The notes: generated from the sequence alone by a model not told the origin. DNA of 64,000 nucleotides from DUQW01 sp050953805 (GCA_050953805.1 JBMNNE010000001.1:186001-250000), one strand, 5' to 3'; shown: positions 45,140-53,578, counted from the stretch's first letter. Numbers and translations: made by a program.

Positions 45140-45898
45140 ATGTTTCAAGTTTTAACATTCGCTGAACAAATTATTCCATCAAGAAGTATTAATCATTTAT
45201 ATATTTATTTAGATATCGTTTTTTTAGTAGTGCTATTATCCTTATTTGTAGTTACTAGAAGATATTTAACTTTACTTTTTAGTCTATTAGGTGGAATTAT
45301 ATATTTTATTGCTGATTATGGATTTTTCTATTTATTATTTGAAGAACGCATCGTAACTGGGGCTAACCCTTTTTGGTTTTTACTCTGGCTATCAATGAGT
45401 TATGGTATTACTAATTTCGCTTTTATTTGGCTTGCCTTAAAAAAAGATAAAAACTTAATTGAGTTTGCCTCATTTATTTTCTTGTGGTGGATTGCCTGTC
45501 CTCTAATTTCAGGAAATACTCCAGGAGCTGCTGGTAATATTGAAATTAGTCGAACTACTAGTTATCACGGAGGAATGGCAATTATGTTAATAGTTGGTTA
45601 TTTAATTGTGATTATCCTTAATTTAACCAAGTATAAAGATAATAAGTTGCCACTTACTAGAATGTTAATTATTGGTGTTGTTGTCCAGTTCGGATGGGAG
45701 TTTGCCTTATATGTATCCGGAATTAGACCACATAATGATAATAGTCTTCAAACATTACTTTTAAACTCCTTAGTTGAGACTAATTTGGGCATCCCCTATA
45801 TCTTTTTTATCCAAATGTTTATTCAAAAATATTTTACCGAGGATTTAAAACGAAAAACGCCCCATAAAGACATTAATCTTGAATTAGAAACAACATGA
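45140..45898 (+). CDS. Multi-pass membrane protein of unknown function
   Basis: 252 residues with about seven predicted membrane helices and few soluble segments. Recognisable stretches are SLLGGIIYFIADYGFFYLLF, LWLSMSYGITNFAFIWLAL and FGWEFALYVSGIRPH; I cannot assign a family. The conserved-looking loops with SGNTPGAAGN and RTTSYHGG could form a polar site. The ATG at 45140 has AGGAGGG seven bases upstream; the TTG at 45134 is inside that region. Divergent from the LytTR gene, but its own upstream region has no TGTAAnTT repeat on the plus strand, so it need not belong to that regulon. Followed by a terminator. Confidence 0.7.
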   Translation: MFQVLTFAEQIIPSRSINHLYIYLDIVFLVVLLSLFVVTRRYLTLLFSLLGGIIYFIADYGFFYLLFEERIVTGANPFWFLLWLSMSYGITNFAFIWLALKKDKNLIEFASFIFLWWIACPLISGNTPGAAGNIEISRTTSYHGGMAIMLIVGYLIVIILNLTKYKDNKLPLTRMLIIGVVVQFGWEFALYVSGIRPHNDNSLQTLLLNSLVETNLGIPYIFFIQMFIQKYFTEDLKRKTPHKDINLELETT

Positions 45899-45906
45899 TA
45901 TATATC

Positions 45907-45934
45907 AAAAAGGAAGTTAACAAACTTCCTTTTT
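45907..45934. terminator. Bidirectional terminator
   Basis: A 12-bp stem AAAAAGGAAGTT/AACTTCCTTTTT with an AACA loop, between the convergent membrane-protein and lipoprotein genes. Confidence 0.9.
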
Positions 45935-45954
45935 TAATATTATTTTAAATCTAT

Positions 45955-46995
45955 TTATTGCCAAGCTTTATCTTCTAAATATGGATGTTTTTTCTCTAAT
46001 ATATCTTTTGCCAATTTATCCGCATTAGCTTTACCCGGGTTTTCTAGATAAAATGTAACAAAACCAAAAGGAGTAAAATCCAAATACCTTAGACTGATTT
46101 GATATTGATCAATATCACTTTGATCTAAAATAGTTGTTAAGTCTAAATTTTCGTTAATTACTTCATCAAAGTATTTCCCCTGAATAATAATTTTAATATG
46201 GGTTTGCCCTTTATAGCCAATTGATTTAATCTTGGGGCACTTTTCTAATTTTGTAACTAATTCTTGAAGTTCTGCTTCACTTATTTTTTCCTTAAAAACA
46301 ACATCAACCCCTAAACTCCATTGAAAGGTTGTCACCTTTTTTAAGTTTTTAATTCCTTTGAAATCCTCAATCGTTAAATCATTAATATAAAATTCACGAA
46401 TGTATTCTTCTTTTATACTAAATATAATACTTTCTTGAAGTGAGGAAATTGTCCTAATTATAACTTCAATCTTTTTAATATCTTTAATCTCTTCCTTTTT
46501 AACTGTAATTATTTCAATCCATCCAGTAAGTGCTGCAAAATGCCCTTCAAAACGATTAATATTTAAAGTTAACGTGTTTCCTTTTTTAGACAAGGCATAA
46601 GCATAATTTTTAGAAACATTAGGTTCAAATTTATAATAAAAAATTAAAATATGATCTTCAAAAAAAGCATCATTATAATTTTCAATAATCGTGTTAAATT
46701 GTTGATCATCTGGGTAATTATATGTATAAAGATTAGGTTTTTTATTTTGATTAATTTTTTCTTTTAATTCTTCGTGGGTATATGCATAGAAAAAGACATA
46801 TCCGCTTTCTTCAGTTTGGTAAACATCAAATGCTTCAAGTTGATCATCTTTTAATAAATAATTTTTGCCGCCATCACGTGAAAAAGGAACTAGTTCACTA
46901 TTGTCAAAATTAAGTTGATAATTTTTTTCAGTAGTTTTGCATCCAACTATTGAAAGAAGCAATATAGCGATTAAGAAAACCAACACTCTTCTCAT
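45955..46995 (-). CDS. Lipoprotein of unknown function in the LytTR regulon
   Basis: 346 residues. The signal peptide MRRVLVFLIAILLLSIVGC ends in a lipobox (Cys19), so the protein is lipid-anchored outside. The mature part is hydrophilic, mixed alpha/beta, with two similar halves containing LKKVTTFQWSLGVDVVFKEK and YDEVINENLDLTTIL-like segments. I recognise no family. The start at 46995 is set by AGGGGTGATTCT and the signal peptide; the longer frame to 47037 adds an unlikely 14 residues. Its promoter has the best -35 of the three LytTR-type promoters. Convergent with the membrane-protein gene. Confidence 0.75.
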   Translation of the reverse strand: MRRVLVFLIAILLLSIVGCKTTEKNYQLNFDNSELVPFSRDGGKNYLLKDDQLEAFDVYQTEESGYVFFYAYTHEELKEKINQNKKPNLYTYNYPDDQQFNTIIENYNDAFFEDHILIFYYKFEPNVSKNYAYALSKKGNTLTLNINRFEGHFAALTGWIEIITVKKEEIKDIKKIEVIIRTISSLQESIIFSIKEEYIREFYINDLTIEDFKGIKNLKKVTTFQWSLGVDVVFKEKISEAELQELVTKLEKCPKIKSIGYKGQTHIKIIIQGKYFDEVINENLDLTTILDQSDIDQYQISLRYLDFTPFGFVTFYLENPGKANADKLAKDILEKKHPYLEDKAWQ

Positions 46996-47048
46996 AGAAT
47001 CACCCCTATTTTCGAGATGTCTTTCCAAAAATAACATCTTTCATATTA

Positions 47049-47119
47049 ATTATAGAAAAGATATATTAATTTGTCCACTTTTACTTCATAACTTACATTA
47101 ATTTAGGGATAAATTACAG
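47049..47119 (-). promoter_or_regulatory. Promoter with LytTR-type direct repeat (site C)
   Basis: On the minus strand: TGTAATTT-N13-TGTAAGTT (within 47119-47090), 12 nt, TGGACA (47077-47072, five of six to consensus), 17 nt, TATAAT (47054-47049). It drives the lipoprotein gene. Confidence 0.72.
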
Positions 47120-47139
47120 TATATTATTTATGTTCTTTT

Positions 47140-47309
47140 TCTAAATTTACAATTGATTGTTTCATTTCTCATCAACCGGCCTTTAGAACCGATAACTCGA
47201 TGGCACGACTGGCTTTTGGATTTCCTATCGCTACTGCAATTTTTATAACTGCGAGTTTCTCCATAAGAAATCCGCAAAAGTTCGGACACGCTTTAATTTG
47301 AATATATGC
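47140..47309 (-). pseudogene. ogt: Decayed methylated-DNA--protein-cysteine methyltransferase fragment
   Basis: No intact frame, but minus-strand translation recovers Ogt/MGMT landmarks in different frames. ELLRISYGETRSYK is in one frame. After a probable one-base deletion, IAVAIGNPKASRAI follows in the next. A third piece reads IGSKGRLMRNETIN. In intact Ogt these correspond to the helix before YGET, the GNPKASRAVG DNA-binding helix, and the segment after PCHRVIG. The PCHR active-site block is deleted between the last two pieces. Upstream, QIKA lacks one base before the expected Trp. The remnant lies directly after the PadR gene on the same strand. Confidence 0.7.
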
Positions 47310-47328
47310 TTAATCTGTTACTTTATTT

Positions 47329-47847
47329 TTATAAAGATTCTTTGATTCTTTTAATGGTATTTTTTAACCAATCAATGGTTACTTGATTTTGGATAATACC
47401 ATATTCTAAAGTTAAATCAAACGAAAGATTCTTTTTAATATTCGGAATTGAAGTTTGCATTTCTAAATATATCTGTTGTTGAATTTCTAGTTCATTTAAA
47501 ACATTTTTCAAATCAATTAACAATGAAGGGTAATCTTCTTTTTTACTAACAAATAGTTTTAACAACAACTCATCACGATAGATTGTTGTATGTTGATGAT
47601 TTGATAACCATTTAGAAAGTTCATTTTGCCCTTTTTCAGTGATTTCAAAAATAATCTTTTTTCTAGATCCAGGTTCAGATAACTTTGTAACTAAGTTTTC
47701 TTTTGCTAAAAGATTTAAAGTTCGATGAACATTGCTATAAGATTCGTTCCAAAAATAACCAATTGATTCTTTAGCGAATTTTGAAAGATCATATGCCGAC
47801 ATCTTTCTAATATTTAATAATCCTAATAAAGCGTATTTGGTTGACAT
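47329..47847 (-). CDS. PadR-family transcriptional regulator
   Basis: 172 residues. The N-terminal winged helix is STKYALLGLLNIRKMSAYDL, then FWNESYSNVHRTLNLLAKEN, LVTK and SRKKIIFEITEKGQNELSKWL. A C-terminal helical dimerisation domain of the Vir_act_alpha_C type follows (LNELEIQQQIYLEMQ). The start at 47847 follows AGAGGTG at good spacing; the upstream in-frame start does not. No transporter or phenolic-acid gene is adjacent, so the target is unknown. A 21-bp palindrome at its own promoter suggests autorepression. A broken ogt lies downstream. Confidence 0.88.
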   Translation of the reverse strand: MSTKYALLGLLNIRKMSAYDLSKFAKESIGYFWNESYSNVHRTLNLLAKENLVTKLSEPGSRKKIIFEITEKGQNELSKWLSNHQHTTIYRDELLLKLFVSKKEDYPSLLIDLKNVLNELEIQQQIYLEMQTSIPNIKKNLSFDLTLEYGIIQNQVTIDWLKNTIKRIKESL

Positions 47848-47906
47848 AGGGCACCTCTTTTTAATCATTTTCTTATTTTATTTGGTATTCTCAACTTGAT
47901 AACTCC

Positions 47907-47933
47907 ATTATATACATATCTGATAGATATGTA
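47907..47933 (-). promoter_or_regulatory. PadR gene promoter with palindromic operator
   Basis: TATAAT on the minus strand is 47912-47907. Directly upstream TACATATCtgataGATATGTA (47913-47933) is an 8-bp perfect inverted repeat with a 5-nt centre, occupying the -10/-35 spacer. PadR proteins usually bind such ATGT/ACAT-containing palindromes in their own promoters. Confidence 0.65.
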
Positions 47934-48075
47934 AATAAATTTACTCATCAAAAAATAATAATAAAGATGAGAAATTAAGTTATTAATAAAACAAATTTCA
48001 AAATCTTTTTAGTTTTTCCTTATTATAATATTTTTAGCAAATGAAAAATGGTTTGTGTTTGCTTCCCATAAAAAA

Positions 48076-48171
48076 GACACCTCCAAAGTGTGCGCCTACG
48101 ATTGGGTAACCATAGGTCCTACATGAATCTAAACTGTTTTGTTTATTTCATGTATCTACTTTGGAGGTATC
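48076..48171. repeat. 96-bp inverted-repeat element (MITE-like or structured RNA/terminator)
   Basis: Ends are GACACCTCCAAAGT and, inverted, GATACCTCCAAAGT (13 of 14 matches; 11 bp perfect, 48079-48089 and 48158-48168). Inside, TACATGAA (48120-48127) pairs with TTCATGTA (48147-48154), and a left arm has CCTA..TAGG around GGGTAACC. It folds as a three-way junction. On the minus strand it is followed by TTTTTT, so it may terminate the large lipoprotein gene. The ends resemble IS3-family termini, but no transposase or clear target duplication is present. Confidence 0.5.
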
Positions 48172-48207
48172 ATATTTAGCCCTTTTTCATATATTTTTTT
48201 AATTAAA

Positions 48208-51200
48208 TTATTTTATTGTTGGATAATCTCCATTTTCATAATCTAGTGTATCTAAATTCCAAATTTCTTCTGACCAACCTAAAGTATTGGTATAAAATGA
48301 TTTACTATTTAAGTCATTTACTGTAATGATAGGATATTCACTTTGCATGCTTTCGTTATTGACTTTTAAAATAACATCTTCAGCAATATATGAATTGTTA
48401 ATATTGTTAATTTCTCCGCCATTTCCAATCAATCCGTTCACTCTAGTGAATGAAGTTGTGGTTACATTTATTGTTGTTCCACTTACATATGAATTATTTA
48501 TATTATTTATATAAGTATTATTTCCAACCAATCCCCCTACAGTAACAGATGAATTTGTTATTATATTTATCGTTGTTCCGTTCACATATGAATTATTTAC
48601 AGATGTAATAAGATTGGTTTCTCCGATAAATCCCCCAGCAACAGCAATTGCATTGGTGTTTATTGATATTGTTGTTCCACTTACATATGAATTTCTAATC
48701 TCGGCATACGACTCATAATATAAAACTTTCGCAATGAAAGCCCCCAAACAAATTTCGCCTTTCGTTTTAATAGAAATATAGGCGTCAACTAATCCTAGAC
48801 CATCTATTAAACCACCAAAATTGTTAAATAATGCTATAAATTGTTGGTTTTCTGATTCGTTTTCCAACACAATAGATAAATTTTTAATTTCAAAACCTCT
48901 ACCATATAGCACTCCGATAAAATTATAAGGCATCCATTTATGGTTCATTGCATTTATATCATTTACAAGTTGATAAGCATATCCGCTTTCCATATTTTGT
49001 AATTCTTCTATCGTAGAAATGTTTCTTATCGTTAATGAATTAACAACAAATAAAACCTTATTAACATTACTAATTGTTTTTGTAGAATGTTCTACTCCTT
49101 CTATTCCATATGTTATTGATTTTACACTTACCGATATACTATTAGCGTATAAGCCTCCTTTTTGTTTTAGTTTAATTGTATTGTTATCTATTTTTTCAAG
49201 TTCCGTTGAATCATAAATGTGGTCACTAAGTCCTTGATTATCAGCTAAAACGACACCACTAATATCATAACCAGTTGGATTGTCTAGATTAATAATTAAA
49301 TAATTATCTTCTTCTTTCACAAAATAATCTAAACCATTCGCTTCTTCAATTGATAAAATACCAACATCACCTAATATTAAAATACTGTCTGAATATGTCA
49401 AACTTATAGGCTGATATTTCATTTGATCAAAAGCCAAATAATTAATTGCTGTAATTTGAACATCATATGTTCCACCCTCAAATTCAGGGATAAATTTAAA
49501 AATGGCATGAGCAGCAGTATTTGATGTTACAACATCAATTTTTTGTTCATTAATATAAAAAGCTTTAATATTAAGTTTTGCAGGATTCTCATAAAAAACT
49601 TGAACATGCACTTCTTCTCCAACCTTTGGATACGAATTGTTTAAAATGGTGATTCCCGTTATTTCAATTGGAGTCGCTAAGGTAGCTATTGGATTGGATA
49701 AATTTAATTGCCGAGCTCCCCCTCCATCATTTAAATCATATGTATAAACAACTCTAATTTCATATAAGTTATTTGATAATAATCCAGTGAACTCTCTTAA
49801 TGTTAAGTCTTCTAAACTTTTTACTTCTTCAGTTCCTTTATATAACTTGATTGAAGTAATCTCTCCTACTGAATCAGTGTCTTCTACATCTAAATCAAAT
49901 TCAATTGATATTTGGGTTTCTACTACATCTATTATTTCTACTGTTGGAGTTGCTTTTGCTTTAGTTGTTACTTGATGTGTATCAATTGCTGTTCGTTCAC
50001 CAACTCCATCATTTAGATCATATGTATAAACAACTCTAATTTCATATAAGTTATTTGATAATAATCCAGTGAACTCTCTTAATGTTAAGTCGGTTAAACT
50101 TTTTACTTCTTCAGTTCCTTTATATAACTTGATTGAAGTAATCTCTCCTACTGAATCAGTGTCTTCTACATCTAAATCAAATTCAATTGATGTTTGAGTT
50201 TCTACTACATCTACTATTTCTATTATTGGAGTTGCTTTTGCTTTAGTTGTTACTTGATGTGTATCAATTGCTGTTTGTTCGCCAAATCCATCATTTAAAT
50301 CATATGTATAAACAACTCTAATTTCATATAAGTTATTTGATAATAATCCAGTGAACTCTCTTAATGTTAAGTCGGTTAAACTTTTTACTTCTTCAGTTCC
50401 TTTATATAACTTGATTGAAGTAATCTCTCCTACTGAATCAGTGTCTTCTACATCTAAATCAAATTCAATTGATATTTGGGTTTCTACTACATCTATTATT
50501 TCTACTGTTGGAGTTGCTTTTGCTTTAGTTGTTACTTGATGTGTATCAATTGCTGTTTGTTCGCCAAATCCATCATTTAAATCATATGTATAAACAACTC
50601 TAATTTCATATAAGTTATTTGATAATAATCCAGTGAACTCTCTTAATGTTAAGTCGGTTAAACTTTTTACTTCTTCAGTTCCTTTATATAACTTAATTGA
50701 AGTTAATGAACCTGTTTCAGCATTATCATCGATAACTATGTCAAAGGCAATTGAATCTTGAGTTTCTTTAACATTGGTTAAATTTATCATCTTCTTAGTA
50801 TAAAAAGCATGTTTTTCTAATACTACTAATTGACTTCCATTACCATCTAATGAATCATAACTAGTAACTATAGCATATTGATAAAGTGTATCTTGTTTTA
50901 ATTTATCAAATAACACTTCATTATTACCAACAACTAATTCTTTTTCTTTAATCATATTTTCTCCGTCATATAAATAGATCATTAATGGACTTTCATATAA
51001 TTCAATCAAATTTGCCGGATCAGCTACTTGTGCGTTTAATGAAATGCTAGTCGTATCAACTTTTAAATTACTTGTAGATGCATATGGAAGCACATCATAT
51101 GTCACTCCCACTTTAACCGTTCTATCACCAGCAAAAATGGCATCTTTAATTTCAGTACCATCAATATATTTAATCGCATCAATTGTATAATCTTTAATTC

Positions 51201-51678
51201 CTGATACATCGCCTGAATTCGCTTTTAAAATTAAGTTTTCAGAATCAGATCCATCTTGAAATTGATAGTTTTGATAAAATACTCCATTTAATGTAAACGA
51301 CAATATAACAAAATTATCGGGATTTAATAATTTTACTGTAATATAAAAATCCTTATTTTTAGTTGTATAATATTCAACATCTTCACTTGTTATTACATCT
51401 AATTTATTTTCAACTTCATCTTCAATAGTACTTCCATCAAAGTTATCATAAGGATCTTCTTGATCGATCTCATCATCATCTTGATCGGTGTCATTATCAT
51501 TTTCACCAAAAAATAATGGTGAATTATAAACCATTTGTTTTTCCAAAGTATCAGTAACTTTCATACCTTGATAAACCGGAATTGCTTTTTCTTTTTTATT
51601 TTCTTCTTTATCACAAGCTGATAAAAAGAAAAATAATAAGAAAAATGCTAAAACAGTTAACATTTTTTTAATTCGCAT
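48208..51678 (-). CDS. Large surface lipoprotein with tandem Fn3-like and GLUG-like repeats
   Basis: About 1156 residues. The signal peptide ends in lipobox FLSAC. A short acidic Asp/Glu/Asn-rich stretch follows (about residues 60-85), then Ig/Fn3-like domains. Next come about four nearly identical 94-residue units (core SIKLYKGTEEVKSLTDLTLR then LYEIRVVYTYDLNDG), more beta-rich domains, and a C-terminal region of GLUG-like repeats (NNSYVSGTTINV, GGLVGNNTYINN). Such proteins usually act as adhesins or surface-layer factors; no enzyme motif is seen. The ATG at 51678 follows AAGAGGTGAGG; the GTG at 51687 is inside it. Single gene. Confidence 0.85.
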   Translation of the reverse strand: MRIKKMLTVLAFFLLFFFLSACDKEENKKEKAIPVYQGMKVTDTLEKQMVYNSPLFFGENDNDTDQDDDEIDQEDPYDNFDGSTIEDEVENKLDVITSEDVEYYTTKNKDFYITVKLLNPDNFVILSFTLNGVFYQNYQFQDGSDSENLILKANSGDVSGIKDYTIDAIKYIDGTEIKDAIFAGDRTVKVGVTYDVLPYASTSNLKVDTTSISLNAQVADPANLIELYESPLMIYLYDGENMIKEKELVVGNNEVLFDKLKQDTLYQYAIVTSYDSLDGNGSQLVVLEKHAFYTKKMINLTNVKETQDSIAFDIVIDDNAETGSLTSIKLYKGTEEVKSLTDLTLREFTGLLSNNLYEIRVVYTYDLNDGFGEQTAIDTHQVTTKAKATPTVEIIDVVETQISIEFDLDVEDTDSVGEITSIKLYKGTEEVKSLTDLTLREFTGLLSNNLYEIRVVYTYDLNDGFGEQTAIDTHQVTTKAKATPIIEIVDVVETQTSIEFDLDVEDTDSVGEITSIKLYKGTEEVKSLTDLTLREFTGLLSNNLYEIRVVYTYDLNDGVGERTAIDTHQVTTKAKATPTVEIIDVVETQISIEFDLDVEDTDSVGEITSIKLYKGTEEVKSLEDLTLREFTGLLSNNLYEIRVVYTYDLNDGGGARQLNLSNPIATLATPIEITGITILNNSYPKVGEEVHVQVFYENPAKLNIKAFYINEQKIDVVTSNTAAHAIFKFIPEFEGGTYDVQITAINYLAFDQMKYQPISLTYSDSILILGDVGILSIEEANGLDYFVKEEDNYLIINLDNPTGYDISGVVLADNQGLSDHIYDSTELEKIDNNTIKLKQKGGLYANSISVSVKSITYGIEGVEHSTKTISNVNKVLFVVNSLTIRNISTIEELQNMESGYAYQLVNDINAMNHKWMPYNFIGVLYGRGFEIKNLSIVLENESENQQFIALFNNFGGLIDGLGLVDAYISIKTKGEICLGAFIAKVLYYESYAEIRNSYVSGTTISINTNAIAVAGGFIGETNLITSVNNSYVNGTTINIITNSSVTVGGLVGNNTYINNINNSYVSGTTINVTTTSFTRVNGLIGNGGEINNINNSYIAEDVILKVNNESMQSEYPIITVNDLNSKSFYTNTLGWSEEIWNLDTLDYENGDYPTIK
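49690..50790 (-). repeat. 282-bp in-frame tandem repeats
   Basis: The marker TGTATAAAC recurs at 49741, 50023, 50305 and 50587 (plus strand), an exact 282-bp (94-codon) period. Neighbouring copies differ at only a few bases; the two outer copies are the most diverged. This is a candidate for length variation by recombination or slippage, and for assembly collapse. Confidence 0.9.
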
Positions 51679-51860
51679 ATACCTCACCTCTTATTTTTAA
51701 TATTTATAACAAGATACCTTTATTTTATATTAACAAACAAAAAAATACAATACCCCTCATATAATTTACCCAAATTATAATAATTATCAATTATGGTTGT
51801 ATAATCTAAACTAATTCGAGAAAAAACACCGTTTTTGATTTCGATTTAACATTAAAAAAG

Positions 51861-51890
51861 GGTTCTAGTAGCAAGAAGTTACATAGAACC
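51861..51890 (-). terminator. Terminator of the ArsB/NhaD-type permease gene
   Basis: GGTTCTA/TAGAACC outer stem with an inner GTAGC/GTTAC stem and a 5-nt loop. It is followed on the minus strand by CTTTTTTAAT. The other 150 bases up to the start of the large lipoprotein gene show only AT-rich sequence. Confidence 0.8.
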
Positions 51891-51929
51891 ACATAAACAT
51901 TATTAAGTTTATTTTTTACCAAAAATTAT

Positions 51930-53228
51930 CTAAATCATCAGCTCAAGTAAACCTAGTGAAACAATCATTGTAACTATTCCTACGATGAAAATATGTTTAA
52001 TATAACTGAAAAAGTTTAGTTTTACATCACTATGTTTTAAAATATTCATCCACATAAGTCCTGCTAACGCACCAAGGGGTGTTAATAAAACACCTAAATT
52101 ACTACCGATTACGCTAGCATACATTGCTGGTAAACGAATCGTTTTGTCTGTGATTTGTAATATCTCACTAAACAACATACTTGCAGGTTGATTATTCATC
52201 AAGTTTGAAGTAACAAATGTCCCAACACCATAATTAAAAATTACATTACCTTTTGATAAAAGTGATGCAAAAACAACTATAACTCCACTTTGTCTTAAGG
52301 TTTCTACTAATACGAACATTGATAACACCAGTGGAATAAAGTTCCAAGGAGCTATTCGATAAGCATTAATTAAAGGTCTAAAATCTTTTTTCCTAAAAAA
52401 TAAATAGCCAGAAGCAAATAAAGTTAGAAAAAGGGCCATTAATAATACAATCAAATATAGCTCTGCATCAATAAAATTAGCTACCGCAAGTAATACGAGG
52501 GTTGCTATCATTATGAAAAGTGTTATCAATGTTAATGGTTTATCTTTTAATTCGTATTCATGACTACTTCCCTCATACGGAAGTTTTAAATCTTTATAAA
52601 ATAGTAAAAGTAAAACCATTAAGCCACTTATCCCAGCCCCAATTGCTGGTAAGTACATTACTTTAAAATATTCAAAAAAAGTAACATCCTCATTGAGTGC
52701 TAAATACATATTTGTTGGATTACCAACAATCAGCATAATACTCCAAGTATTAGCGGCAGTTAAAATAGCGAATAAATATGGTAAAGGTTTAATCTTAGCC
52801 TCTCGTGTAAAATAAATTACTAGAGGTGTAAAAGTTAAAATAATGACATCGTTACTAGTTATTATCGTTAATAAACCAACTAAGAAATATAAACTTACAA
52901 ATAATGTTATTTGACTATTTTTAATTTTCTTTAAAAGTATATAGGCTAACCATTTAAAAAATCCTAATTCATCAAGAAACAAACTAAAAAATGTCATCAT
53001 AATAAATAAAATAACAAGTTTAACAGGATTCATCGCATCATTATTAATAAGTCCGTTCCATAATGATCTTAAATCAAGTGTAAAAGTTAAAATAATAAGC
53101 AACGCTCCAAAAAAAACGATGACCCAATAGGTATCAATGGACCATCTTCTAAATTTAATTTTTGGAAAAAATAGGAGACTACTTATCATAACAATAAGGG
53201 TAATAATAACAATAATATTTCCAATCAT
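51930..53228 (-). CDS. ArsB/NhaD (SLC13-like) family ion permease
   Basis: 432 residues with about 11-12 membrane helices. Family marks are TSNDVIILTFTPLVIYFTRE, LTAANTWSIMLIVGNPTNMY and the C-terminal repeat TSNLMNNQPASMLFSEI with GSNLGVLLTPLGALAGLMW. The two inverted SND/SNLxNN helical-hairpin repeats are typical of the ion transporter superfamily. The substrate cannot be told (arsenite, citrate/anion or Na+/H+). The ATG at 53228 follows GAGG; the frame from 53243 begins at the expected transcription start after TATAAT (53249-53254). No ars regulator is nearby. Confidence 0.82.
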   Translation of the reverse strand: MIGNIIVIITLIVMISSLLFFPKIKFRRWSIDTYWVIVFFGALLIILTFTLDLRSLWNGLINNDAMNPVKLVILFIMMTFFSLFLDELGFFKWLAYILLKKIKNSQITLFVSLYFLVGLLTIITSNDVIILTFTPLVIYFTREAKIKPLPYLFAILTAANTWSIMLIVGNPTNMYLALNEDVTFFEYFKVMYLPAIGAGISGLMVLLLLFYKDLKLPYEGSSHEYELKDKPLTLITLFIMIATLVLLAVANFIDAELYLIVLLMALFLTLFASGYLFFRKKDFRPLINAYRIAPWNFIPLVLSMFVLVETLRQSGVIVVFASLLSKGNVIFNYGVGTFVTSNLMNNQPASMLFSEILQITDKTIRLPAMYASVIGSNLGVLLTPLGALAGLMWMNILKHSDVKLNFFSYIKHIFIVGIVTMIVSLGLLELMI

Positions 53229-53254
53229 AAAGCGTATCCTCATATAATATTATA

Positions 53255-53457
53255 CACCATTATAAAGATAGTAACTCTATAAATCCAATTACAAACATAT
53301 TTAATCTTTTATCCATAAAATTTATATTTATACAACAATAGCCTTAATCATTAATTCCACTCCAATCATAATAATTTAATCCTTTTATTTTCAAATAATC
53401 TTTTCAATAATTTCGCTTTGTAAACCGATTTTAAGTAATTATCAAAAAATAAAAAAA
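53255..53457. other. AT-rich intergenic stretch without a recognisable feature
   Basis: Between the permease promoter and the DUF3021 terminator I see no reading frame with a ribosome-binding site, no strong palindrome and no RNA motif. Confidence 0.5.
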
Positions 53458-53492
53458 GTTGGCATTAAATCAAAAATTATTTTAATACCAAC
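53458..53492 (-). terminator. Terminator of the LytTR-DUF3021 operon
   Basis: GTTGG(c)ATTAAA pairs with TTTAAT(a)CCAAC, with one mismatch. On the minus strand it is followed by TTTTTTTATTTTT. It lies about 87 bp after the DUF3021 stop. Confidence 0.8.
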
Positions 53493-53578
53493 CTTAAGGT
53501 TAAATTATTTTTTATTCATTTTTATAATGAGTTAATAATATAACAATATCCCAATAGATATTATTTACTATTTAATCT

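Noticed and set aside
48076..48171. Complete insertion sequence
   Set aside because: There is no transposase frame in or beside the 96-bp element and no clear target duplication.
49787..50539. Two near-identical plus-strand 62-codon frames
   Set aside because: They exist only because the minus-strand gene has 282-bp repeats; each is the same antisense shadow repeated.
49690..50790. CRISPR array
   Set aside because: The repeats are 282 bp, directly joined, in frame within one gene and without spacers. No other array-like pattern or cas gene was seen.
53255..53457. Small RNA or gene in the permease/DUF3021 gap
   Set aside because: There is no frame with a ribosome site, no stable hairpin and no promoter-terminator pair other than those of the flanking genes.
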